Below are positions 1 through 6,731 of a DNA stretch of 29,177 bases, in pieces. A model generated the notes under the pieces. That model ran no database searches. It worked only from the letters and a program-made list of their open reading frames with translations, and was not told the DNA's origin. The stretch covers positions 1-29,177 of the forward strand of contig CAYSPT010000064.1 of assembly GCA_964432985.1 (NCBI GenBank). The letters run 5' to 3'. How positions within the stretch are numbered: position 1 is the stretch's first letter; each line of letters opens with the position of its first letter. This stretch comes from CAYSPT01 sp964432985 (GTDB lineage Bacteria > Muiribacteriota > CAYSPT01). Position numbers and translations under genes: made by a program.

Positions 1-32
1 TGAGCAACATTTTCGACTTCTTCACCAACTGA
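1..32 (+). CDS. Possible C-terminal end of an upstream gene (partial)
   Basis: Reading from base 3, nine codons (SNIFDFFTN) run into a TGA at 30-32. This could be the tail of the gene before the desaturase, but the fragment is too short to identify, and other frames are also open over so few bases. If the lipid-cluster reading is right, a carrier protein or ketosynthase would be expected here. That is inference only. Confidence 0.25.
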   Translation, partial: SNIFDFFTN

Positions 33-65
33 GACACTATTCTCACGGAACCGGCTGGGAGAAGT

Positions 66-181
66 ATGACACTATCAGCTCACGGGAAACCAGGATAATA
101 AAGCATGACACTACAGAATAGATATGACACCATCATCTCACATATAGCTGGTGGATAAAAGCATGACACTACAGAATAGAT
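66..181 (+). repeat. 58-bp tandem repeat carrying the start of the next gene
   Basis: Two units, 66-123 and 124-181, are identical over their last 24 bases and diverged in the middle, with about 44 of 58 positions matching. A third, partial copy begins at 182 inside the coding sequence. ATGACAC recurs at 66, 105, 124, 163 and 182 (steps 39, 19, 39, 19). The shared part includes the ATG and first codons (MTLQNRYDT) of the flavoprotein gene, so the leader holds an extra copy of the gene start. A weaker relative may begin near 31. Confidence 0.8.
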
Positions 182-1811
182 ATGACACAATAATCATCGG
201 GGCGGGGATGTCCGGCCTGGCGGCAGGAATCCGGCTGGCTTACTTCGACCGCCGGGTGCTCGTCGTGGAGAAGCACTCGGTGGCGGGCGGCCTGAACTCC
301 TACTACCGCCGCAAAGGCCGTGTGCTTGACGTGGGCCTGCACGCCATGACCAATTTCGTCGGGCCCCGTGAACGCCGCGCTCCCCTCAACAAGGCGCTGA
401 GACAGCTGAAGTTGAAGTGGGAGGACCTGGAATTGGTGGAGCAGACCTCTTCCATGATTGATTTTCCAGGCTGTTCGCTGAGGTTTTCCAACGATCCTCA
501 CCTGCTTCGGCAGGAGATAGCGCGGGCGTTTCCGTCCCAGATCGACGGGTTCAACCGGCTGGTAAAGGAAGTCGAGGAGTACGACGCTTTCAGCCTGACG
601 GGCAGTTACCGCTCGGCCCGGGAAACGCTGGGCTCGTTCCTGACGGAGCCGCTTCTGGTAGAGATGCTCATGTGCCCGCTGATGTACTATGGGAGTTCCT
701 GGGAAAACGACATGGATTTCGGGCAGTTCGTGATCATGTTCCGTTCCATCTTCCTGGAGGGATTCTGCCGTCCGCGCGCCGGGGTCATGACCATAATCAA
801 CCTGCTGAAAGAGAAGTACCTGGGTTGCGGCGGCGAGCTTCGTTTCAAAGCCGGGGTGGAAAAAATCCTGATGGAGGATGGCGCCACCGCCGGGATCAGA
901 CTGGAATCGGGGGAGGAGCTGCGGTCCGACACGGTGCTGTCGTCTGCTGGCCTGTGCGAGACACTCGGGATGGTTGAAACCGGTGTCAACAGGACAGGCT
1001 CTATGACGGGCGCTACCGATATCCTGACCGTTCCGGGCGGAGAATCACGTCCTCCCCGGCCGGGCACTCTCGGATTCACCGAGGTCATCCTCTTTTTAAA
1101 GGACCACCTGTCGCTCCAGGGGCACGACGCGTCCATCATCTTTTATAACAACACGGAGCGGTTCCGCTACCAGCCGCCCGGTGATCTCGTCAGCCTGGAA
1201 AGCGGTGTGATCTGCTCACCGGACAANNNNNNNNNNNNNNNNNNNNNNNNNNNNNNNNNNNNNNNNNNNNNNNNNNNNNNNNNNNNNNNNNNNNNNNNNN
1301 NNNNNNNNNNNNNNNNNNNNNNNNNNAGCCGCCCGGTGATCTCGTCAGCCTGGAAAGCGGTGTGATCTGCTCACCGGACAACTTCGCGTACCCGGATAAC
1401 TGCAACGGGCTCTCGCCCATACCGGAGGACGGCGCCGGGGGGCGAATCAGGCCCGAGCCCATCCTCAGGGTGACCAACATGGCCCGGTACGAATCGTGGA
1501 GCAAACTGGCGCGGCCCGAATACAAGCACCTCAAAGAGGAATGGCAGGAGAAAATTGTTACCGAAGCTGCCCGACACGTTCCTCTCAAACGTGATACCAT
1601 TGTCTTCAGTGACATGTTCACGCCCACCACGGTCAAGCGGTTTACCGGACACCTCAACGGCGCCGTATACGGCTCGCCCGACAAGGTGAAGGATGGGCGC
1701 ACCGGAGTTGAAAACCTTTTTATCTGCGGGACGGACCAGGGATTCCTGGGGATCGTGGGCGCCATGCTCAGCGGCATTTCCATGGCCAACCTGCACTGCC
1801 TGCAGCGATGA
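163..1811 (+). CDS. Phytoene desaturase-like FAD oxidoreductase 1 (split by assembly gap)
   Basis: A CrtI-type NAD(P)/FAD-dependent oxidoreductase that probably desaturates, saturates or isomerises a polyene or acyl chain. The N-terminus has a Rossmann FAD motif (IIGAGMSGLAAG, residues 11-22) and the typical VVEKHSVAGG segment. The C-terminal half has the family's closing FAD-binding stretch, NLFICGTDQGFLGIVGAM. The frame breaks at 1227-1326, which is 100 N. The 55 bases before the gap (1172-1226) are repeated exactly after it (1327-1381). Removing one copy and the Ns (155 bp) joins the two halves in one frame and gives about 497 residues, a normal family length. I chose the ATG at 163; a GTG at 151 is also in frame. 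Both lie in a tandem repeat and no strong ribosome site is seen. The stop lies in a 10-bp tandem duplication (gatgaaacag twice). The next gene is a second enzyme of the same family. The substrate is unknown. Confidence 0.85.
1172..1381. other. Scaffold gap (100 N) between overlapping contig ends
   Basis: 1227-1326 is exactly 100 N. The 55-base blocks 1172-1226 and 1327-1381 are identical, as expected when two contigs from a k=55 de Bruijn assembly overlap by one k-mer and a scaffolder inserts a fixed gap. No real sequence is probably missing. Confidence 0.9.
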
Positions 1812-1915
1812 AACAGGATGAAACAGTATATGATTTGAAATAGTTACACGGTGGTGCCTGCCGGCATGTTCCGGTCCGGGCGTCGCCGGTTCAAAGTTGA
1901 AAAAGGAGTTAACCA

Positions 1916-3346
1916 ATGTTGTACAAATCACCTGACGGTTTACAGGACAGTTACGACGTGGCGGTCATCGGCGGCGGGCTGGGAGGGCTCACCGCCGCCC
2001 AGGTTCTTGCCAAGAAGTTCGAGCGCAAGGTGCTGCTGCTGGAGCAGCACTTCAAGCTGGGGGGGCTGGCCACCTGGTTCAAGCGCAAGGGACACATCTT
2101 CGACGTGGCCCTGCACGGGTTCCCCATCGGGATGAAGAAGACCTGCCGGCGGTACTGGACCAAAGAGATCGCCGACAGCATCGTACAGCTCCCGTCCATC
2201 CGCTTCGAGAACCCGCAGTTTTCGTTCACCACCTCCTTTGACAAGGTGGATTTTACCGACAAGCTGGTCAACTATTTCGGCCTGGACGCCGAGGTGGTCG
2301 ACCGCTTCTTCGCCACCCTGCGGGCCATGGACTACTACCAGGACGACGGTCGCTGCGCAGGCGAGTTGTTCGAGGAGTTCTTCCCGGGCAGAAACGACGT
2401 GGTGCGGCTTCTGATGGAACCCATCACCTACGCCAACGGATCCACCCTGGATGAGCCCGCCATCACCTACGGGATCGTGTTCTCCAATTTCATGAGCAAG
2501 GGCGTCTACACCTTCCAGGGGGGCACCGACGTGCTGATTGAAAAGATGCAGGAAGAGCTGTTGGCGAACAACGTGGACGTTGGCCTGTCGTGCCTGGCCG
2601 AGAAGATCATGGTGAAGGACGGGGTGGTGCAGGCGGTGGTGACCGGCGGGAAAGCCATCAAGGTGAAAAGCATCGTATCCAACGGGAACATTCTCTCCAC
2701 CATCAACCGCCTGGTGGGACCGGAGCACTTCAAGGACGAATTCATGGAGAAGGTGCGGGCGGTGCGGCTCAACAACTCGTCCTGCCAGGTCTACATGGGG
2801 ATCAGGAAAGGCGAATCCATCCCCGACGTGGGCGACCTGATTTTCACCTCCGAAGAGCCCACCTTCATCCCTGAAAAACTGCGTGAGATGAATACCCTGA
2901 GCCGGACGTTCTCGCTCTATTATCCCAAGACCCGCCCGGGCACCGACCGGTACTCGGTGGTGGCCTCAACCAACGCCAACTACGACGACTGGGCTTCGCT
3001 TTCCGACGCGGACTACGCCGCCGCCAAGGAGCAGCTGATTGCCACCACCCTGAAGTGCCTGGACAAGTTCATCCCCGGGGTGCGGGAGAAGATCGACTAC
3101 GTGGAAGCGGCCACCCCGAAGACATTCGAGCGGTACACGCTGCACGAGAAGGGCGCGTCCTTCGGGACCAAGTTCGAGGGGCTGCCTATCAGCATGAACC
3201 TGCAGGACGAAATCGAGGGACTCTACCACACCGGGTCGGTGGGGATCATCATGTCCGGCTGGCTGGGCGCCGCCAACTACGGCGTCATCACCGCCAACAA
3301 CGTAGACGGCTACCTGACAACTGATACAGAAGCGACCGGTGTATAA
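1916..3346 (+). CDS. Phytoene desaturase-like FAD oxidoreductase 2
   Basis: A 476-residue CrtI/retinol-saturase-type flavoprotein. A GxGxxG FAD motif sits at residues 19-24 (GGGLGG), followed by LLLEQHFKLGGLATWF, which corresponds to the VxExxxxxGG strand. The C-terminus (LYHTGSVGIIMSGWLGAANYG) is the second flavin-contact region. A good ribosome site, AAGGAG (1903-1908), lies 7 nt before the ATG. The gene follows the first flavoprotein by about 100 bp in the same direction, so the two are likely co-transcribed. They differ clearly in sequence and probably do different redox steps on one product. With FabG, FabZ, FabI and PPTase genes nearby, a fatty-acyl or polyene substrate is more likely than a carotenoid, because no phytoene synthase is in view. 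That last point is inference. Confidence 0.88.
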   Translation: MLYKSPDGLQDSYDVAVIGGGLGGLTAAQVLAKKFERKVLLLEQHFKLGGLATWFKRKGHIFDVALHGFPIGMKKTCRRYWTKEIADSIVQLPSIRFENPQFSFTTSFDKVDFTDKLVNYFGLDAEVVDRFFATLRAMDYYQDDGRCAGELFEEFFPGRNDVVRLLMEPITYANGSTLDEPAITYGIVFSNFMSKGVYTFQGGTDVLIEKMQEELLANNVDVGLSCLAEKIMVKDGVVQAVVTGGKAIKVKSIVSNGNILSTINRLVGPEHFKDEFMEKVRAVRLNNSSCQVYMGIRKGESIPDVGDLIFTSEEPTFIPEKLREMNTLSRTFSLYYPKTRPGTDRYSVVASTNANYDDWASLSDADYAAAKEQLIATTLKCLDKFIPGVREKIDYVEAATPKTFERYTLHEKGASFGTKFEGLPISMNLQDEIEGLYHTGSVGIIMSGWLGAANYGVITANNVDGYLTTDTEATGV

Positions 3347-3354
3347 CGCAATTA

Positions 3355-3617
3355 ATTCGCCGGCTTAAAGAGTTATTCGCCGGCTTGACCGGTTTGATAA
3401 AGAGTCATTCGCCGGCTTAAAGTGTCATTCGCCGGCTTGACCGGCGAATCCACACAAAGTAGTTGAGAATGGATTGCCCGATCAAGTCGGGCAATGACTG
3501 TGGTGTTTCATCCTCCGGCTTGACCGGCGAATCCACACAAAGTAGTTGAGAATGGATTGCCCGATCAAGTCGGGCAATGACTGTGGTGTTTCATCCTCCG
3601 GCTTGACCGGAGGATCC
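3355..3617. repeat. REP/BIME-like array of palindromes
   Basis: ATTCGCCGGCTT starts at 3355, 3375, 3407 and 3427 (steps 20, 32, 20). Two 83-bp units follow, phased at 3440, 3523 and 3606. The hairpins have CTTGA loops: arms ATTCGCCGG/CCGGCGAAT at about 3427-3449, and TCCTCCGG/CCGGAGGA ending the array. Between them is the opposite-orientation hairpin ATTGCCCGA-TCAAG-TCGGGCAAT, whose loop is the reverse complement of CTTGA. Alternating inverted palindromes are the hallmark of bacterial REP/BIME elements. The array fills the spacer between the flavoprotein and fabG and could affect mRNA stability or supercoiling. Confidence 0.8.
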
Positions 3618-3648
3618 ATGAAATGACGATTTGGAGAGAGGCGACATC

Positions 3649-4389
3649 ATGATACATTTCGATTTTTCTGAAAAACTGGCGGTTGTTACCGGCGGCACCA
3701 GGGGCATCGGCCGGGCCATCAGCGAAGCCTTTCTGGCCGCCGGCGCCCGGGTGATCGCCACCTACGGATTCGACACCGCCACCGCCGAAGAGTTCACAAC
3801 CGCCGCCGGTACCAAACGTCTCGAAACGGTCCAGTGCAACGTGGCCGATTACGCAGCGGTGGAGGCTTTCTTCACCATTCTAGAAGACCGGGGCGAAGAG
3901 CTTCACGTGCTGGTGAACAACGCCGGGATCAGGCGCGACCAGGTGCTGGCCATGATGCCTCCCGACGACTGGGAGCAGGTTATCAAGGTCAACCTCTCCG
4001 GGGTGTACAACATGTGCAAGTTCGCCGTGCAGAACATGATGCGGCAGCGCTGGGGTCGGATCATCAACATCACCTCTCCCCAAAAGGATTACGGGTTCAG
4101 CGGGCAGGCCAACTACGCTGCCACCAAGGCCGGTCTGGTAGGGCTCACCCGGAGCCTCTCCCGTGAGGTGGCCAAGCGGAAGATCACCGTGAACTGCGTC
4201 TCGCCGGGATTCATCGAAACCGACCTGATCAAGGACCTTCCGGATGCGATGAAGAAGGAGTACAAGGGGATGGTGCCTCTTCGCCGGTTCGGGAAACCGG
4301 AAGAGGTGGCCCCGGTGGTGCTGTTCCTATCTTCAGACGAGGCAGCCTACGTGACCGGCACGGTCTACGACGTCTCAGGGGGCCTTTAG
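3649..4389 (+). CDS. fabG: 3-oxoacyl-ACP reductase (FabG-type SDR)
   Basis: A short-chain dehydrogenase that would reduce a 3-ketoacyl-ACP with NADPH in the cytoplasm. From the ATG at 3649 it has 246 residues, the usual FabG length. Visible motifs: the TGGTRGIG cofactor loop (14-21), NNAG (90-93), and a complete catalytic tetrad N115, S143, Y156, K160 (YAATK). PGFIETD follows the active site, and the C-terminus is YVTGTVYDVSGGL. I prefer 3649 over the TTG at 3631 because a GGAGAG ribosome site (3633-3638) lies about 10 nt upstream. It belongs with the two flavoproteins and the dehydratase, enoyl reductase and PPTase downstream, and probably serves a dedicated acyl chain rather than housekeeping synthesis. 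That role is inference. Confidence 0.92.
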   Translation: MIHFDFSEKLAVVTGGTRGIGRAISEAFLAAGARVIATYGFDTATAEEFTTAAGTKRLETVQCNVADYAAVEAFFTILEDRGEELHVLVNNAGIRRDQVLAMMPPDDWEQVIKVNLSGVYNMCKFAVQNMMRQRWGRIINITSPQKDYGFSGQANYAATKAGLVGLTRSLSREVAKRKITVNCVSPGFIETDLIKDLPDAMKKEYKGMVPLRRFGKPEEVAPVVLFLSSDEAAYVTGTVYDVSGGL

Positions 4390-4441
4390 TCATTATTGGT
4401 CTTTATGTCCGGCGGAGTCTTTACGGCCGGCGATTGTGCAG

Positions 4442-4462
4442 ATTGAATATTGAGAATTCAAT
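4442..4462. terminator. AT-rich hairpin between convergent genes
   Basis: ATTGAAT (4442-4448) and ATTCAAT (4456-4462) pair perfectly around a 7-base loop, between the stops of fabG and the convergent zinc-ribbon gene. The arms are AT-rich and no long T-run follows on either strand, so terminator function is uncertain. The rest of 4390-4517 holds short copies of the fabG stop segment (gcctttag at about 4381, 4483 and 4514). Confidence 0.3.
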
Positions 4463-4517
4463 TTGTACGGTTTTGAGTGGCGGCCTTTAGTCGTCTGTCG
4501 GCGGTTGTTGCCGACCT

Positions 4518-5078
4518 TTAGTCATCCACCGGTGAGCCGTCAGGAATTAGTGGGTTGTCCACCGTTCCGTGTGCCGAACAGCGCACCCAATGTTTGCCGG
4601 GCACGTAGTAGTAGGCGCCTCCTTCCCGGCATTCGGGCAGCCTTTTGATATATCCGATAATTTTATCCGCTATCGGTCCCGGCGTCCCATCACTGTCCCG
4701 TATCATGTACCCCGGCCCGATAGACTGATCGTCGTTGTCCATCTCCCACATGTCAATCGCGCCTTCGAGTATCCGCATGTTGGCCTGGCAAGCTTTCATA
4801 CGAGCTTCCTTTTTAGCCTCTTGCCAGGACCTGTAGAAGAGTGCGAGCGTAATGATGAACAGGATAAAAAGTACCACGATAGCCTTCAACACCAGTGAGA
4901 AAGCGCGCTGCGCCAGACTTTTCTCTTCCGGCAGTTTGAGCGCGATCGCCTGCTCCACATCCGGGAGGCCGGCGTGATGCAGGCTGGTTCCACACGTGCG
5001 GCAGAACTCGTGTTCAGACTTCACTGGATTGCCGCAACCGGGACATAACAATTCTTCGTGCGAAGGTTCCACCGTCAA
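4518..5078 (-). CDS. Zinc-ribbon membrane protein with pseudopilin-like domain
   Basis: 186 residues in three parts. Residues 12-29 form a zinc ribbon (C12-x2-C15 and C26-x2-C29). Residues 61-83 are one strongly hydrophobic membrane helix. Residues about 94-186 resemble the soluble domain of type IV pilins/pseudopilins: AxxKAxQANMRxLEGAIDMWEMDN, followed by a short loop region, LPECREGGAYY and a late cysteine pair. With no prepilin peptidase site before the helix, it is probably a signal-anchor protein with the zinc ribbon in the cytoplasm and the pilin fold outside. The start is not ATG: TTG at 5076-5078 is read here, and a GTG lies just upstream in another frame. The start lies in the first unit of a 44-bp triple repeat. 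Function unknown; the neighbouring lipid genes do not explain it. Confidence 0.75.
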   Translation of the reverse strand: MTVEPSHEELLCPGCGNPVKSEHEFCRTCGTSLHHAGLPDVEQAIALKLPEEKSLAQRAFSLVLKAIVVLFILFIITLALFYRSWQEAKKEARMKACQANMRILEGAIDMWEMDNDDQSIGPGYMIRDSDGTPGPIADKIIGYIKRLPECREGGAYYYVPGKHWVRCSAHGTVDNPLIPDGSPVDD

Positions 5079-5186
5079 TCACCTGCCGTCATTATTTTTC
5101 TGCCGCCTGACACCTGCGTCAATCACCTGCCGGGATGATTTTTCTGCCGCTTGGCGCCTGCGATAATCGCCTGCCGTCATTATTTA
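5074..5186. repeat. 44-bp direct repeat, three units, over a gene start
   Basis: Units begin at 5074, 5118 and 5162 and share gtcaatcacctgccg, an AT-rich block with a T-run and a ctgccgc segment; the third unit is shortened. On the minus strand every unit presents an AGGTGATTG segment, i.e. a ribosome-site-like AGG followed by the start-codon region of the zinc-ribbon gene. The leader therefore contains decoy copies of the start. Confidence 0.75.
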
Positions 5187-5273
5187 TATTACACCTACTA
5201 TACTATAATATCCCGCTCCTGATGAAGACACCCTCCTGTTCGGTTTCCCTGATAATACCCCGGGTGGCGCAGT

Positions 5274-5324
5274 GTTCGGAAAGTGAACGGTAGAATGGTG
5301 TTGTATGGTGTTCGAAAAGTGAAC
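5274..5324 (+). promoter_or_regulatory. Paired dyad sites, likely activator-binding sites for flaG
   Basis: GTTCGGAAAGTGAAC (5274-5288) and GTTCGAAAAGTGAAC (5310-5324) differ by one base, each with GTTC/GAAC dyad symmetry, and are 36 bp apart. They lie roughly 80-130 bp upstream of the expected transcription start of the sigma-54-type promoter, the usual distance for NtrC/FleQ-family enhancer proteins. The binding protein is not in the window. Confidence 0.6.
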
Positions 5325-5377
5325 ATCTAACTGAGGTAGGAGTGACAAAACTGCGATAAATAAAGGGTTTTCAATCA

Positions 5378-5393
5378 TGGTACGAAACTTGCT
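5378..5393 (+). promoter_or_regulatory. Sigma-54-type (-24/-12) promoter of flaG
   Basis: TGGTACGAAACTTGCT matches the RpoN consensus TGGCACG-N4-TTGCW at all but one base. The invariant GG (5379-5380) and GC (5391-5392) are exactly 10 bases apart. Transcription would begin near 5404, just before the AAGGAG ribosome site at 5411. Confidence 0.75.
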
Positions 5394-5427
5394 TATTGTA
5401 TAGAAAACAGAAGGAGTGATCGCAATA

Positions 5428-5850
5428 ATGGCAATGGAAACCGCTAGCCTGGCCGCCGCCGAGGTTATTTATCCCCAGTTATCGTATAACCGTGAGCGAC
5501 AGCAAAAGGGTCCGGCCGAATCGTTTGAAGAGAAACATCCGGACATGGATGAAAACGACATAGACCAGAAGAGCTCGGTTACTGAAAAGAAACACCCGGA
5601 GGAGGAAGTAACCTACGGCGGAAAAAGCGCCGCCACACTTAAGAAAGCCGCCGACTACATGCAGGGTGTGGCCAATTCCTTCGACCGTAAAATACAATAC
5701 GCGGTAGATGAAGATATCGACCGGATCCTGGTCAAGGTTCTCGATCGCGATAGCGGTGAGGTGATCAGGGAAATACCACCAAAAGAGTTCGTCTACCTGC
5801 TGCGTCAGGTGGTCGATTTCGCCGGTCTTCTCCTCAACGAAGTGGCCTAA
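5428..5850 (+). CDS. flaG: FlaG family flagellar protein
   Basis: 140 residues. The C-terminal half is a clear FlaG domain: IQYAVDEDIDRILVKVLDRDSGEVIREIPPKEF, then a hydrophobic helix. The N-terminal half is charged and low in complexity, as is common for FlaG. FlaG proteins affect flagellar filament length or are linked to flagellin genes; the exact biochemical role is poorly known. I chose the ATG at 5428, 11 nt after AAGGAG (5411-5416); an in-frame GTG at 5416 overlaps that ribosome site. Flagellin, cap and chaperone genes are absent, so this is an isolated flaG with its own sigma-54-type promoter. After the stop, TTAACG-C-CGTTAA (5888-5900) is a small perfect palindrome of unknown use. 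Confidence 0.88.
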   Translation: MAMETASLAAAEVIYPQLSYNRERQQKGPAESFEEKHPDMDENDIDQKSSVTEKKHPEEEVTYGGKSAATLKKAADYMQGVANSFDRKIQYAVDEDIDRILVKVLDRDSGEVIREIPPKEFVYLLRQVVDFAGLLLNEVA

Positions 5851-5954
5851 TCGGACGATCCAAAATCCATTCTCATAATCTTACCAGTTAACGCCGTTAA
5901 GCCCCTGACTTCAGACAATGGGAGTTGTCAAGGTGTACCCCTCTTCGAGACCTT

Positions 5955-5992
5955 ATACCCAATTTGGGTATGATCATACTAAAATTGGGTAT
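5955..5992 (+). promoter_or_regulatory. Tandem 17-bp palindromic operators
   Basis: ATACCCAATTTGGGTAT (5955-5971) is symmetric about its central base. A second copy, ATACTAAAATTGGGTAT (5976-5992), keeps the right half and most of the left. They are 21 bp apart, two helix turns, which suits two dimers on one DNA face. GACAAG-TAC-CTTGTC (6005-6019) is a further small dyad. They lie in the 354-bp spacer before the dehydratase gene, so a dedicated regulator of the fabZ-fabI-PPTase unit is plausible. I see no clear -35/-10 pair. The rest of the spacer shows nothing else recognisable. Confidence 0.6.
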
Positions 5993-6204
5993 GACTCTCA
6001 CGAGGACAAGTACCTTGTCATATCCCCTCTTTTCTCCTCTTCTCTAATTAATCCTGGGCCCAGCACCGCCTGGCACGCACTCACCACCCATCCCCTCACA
6101 TTCCCATTGTCCTGTTGCCTGCTGTTGCCTCCATAATATCCATCAGAGTAGAATAAGGCAGCACAGGCAATAAGGCGACATATGCAATCGAGGAGCTGAA
6201 GTTC

Positions 6205-6660
6205 GTGGACCGGATAAAAAAGCTGCTGCCCCACCGGGAGCCGTTCCTGTACGTGGATGAGGTTATCGGCGTAGACGGCAGCACCATCACCACCCGGTGG
6301 GACGTCAAGGAAAACGAATACTTCTTCAAGGGGCATTACCCGGGGAATCCCATCGTGCCGGGGGTCCTGATCTGCGAATCCATGTTCCAGACGGGGGCGC
6401 TGCTCATGGCTTCGATCCTCGGGGAGGAGTACGCCGAGGAGATGGACCAGGACAAAATCGCCGCCGGAAAGCGGGTTCCGGTGGTAACCAGGGTGAACAA
6501 CGTCCGTTTTAAAAGGATGGTGAAACCCGGCGATTCTCTCACCCTGGAAGTGGTGTTCACCGAGAAGGTCGGACCGGCCTACTGCTTCAAGGGCAAGGCG
6601 CGGGTGGATGGGAAGTTGTCCGCCTCCTGTGAGTTTATATGTACGATGGTGGAGAAGTAA
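6205..6660 (+). CDS. fabZ: 3-hydroxyacyl-ACP dehydratase (FabZ-like hotdog)
   Basis: 151 residues with the FabZ hotdog signature: LLPHREPFLYVDEV at 7-20, then the active-site helix GHYPGNPIVPGVLICESM. H44 and E58 are the expected catalytic pair with the family's 14-residue spacing. It would remove water from 3-hydroxyacyl-ACP to give a trans-2-enoyl chain. It starts with GTG, 9 nt after AGGAG (6191-6195); the ATG at 6182 is out of frame. Residues 73-86 carry an acidic insertion (GEEYAEEMDQDKIA) between the helix and the next strand, slightly longer than in housekeeping FabZ. That suggests a specialised paralogue. The enoyl reductase and PPTase follow in the same direction. Confidence 0.9.
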   Translation: MDRIKKLLPHREPFLYVDEVIGVDGSTITTRWDVKENEYFFKGHYPGNPIVPGVLICESMFQTGALLMASILGEEYAEEMDQDKIAAGKRVPVVTRVNNVRFKRMVKPGDSLTLEVVFTEKVGPAYCFKGKARVDGKLSASCEFICTMVEK

Positions 6661-6710
6661 TGTTTTCCGTGATGGCGTCATACTCGTGTGAGTTCATCTG
6701 TACGATGGTG
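6628..6710 (+). repeat. 59-bp echo of the dehydratase gene end
   Basis: The last codons of the dehydratase (tgtgagtttatatgtacgat... from 6628) reappear with few changes from 6687 (tgtgagttcatctgtacgat...), after the stop. The copy is in the spacer and is not translated with either gene. Confidence 0.75.
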
Positions 6711-6731
6711 CAAGAAGGGTGATTAGCAGCC

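Noticed and set aside
163..1811. Two separate genes or a frameshifted pseudogene
   Set aside because: The break coincides with the N gap and disappears when the 55-bp duplicate and 100 N are removed.
1940..2728. 262-aa minus-strand frame
   Set aside because: Antisense of flavoprotein 2, produced by high third-position GC; His/Gln/Val-rich composition with no motif.
3355..3617. CRISPR array or gene
   Set aside because: Repeats are palindromic with internal hairpins and nearly identical intervening sequence; no spacer diversity and no open frame.
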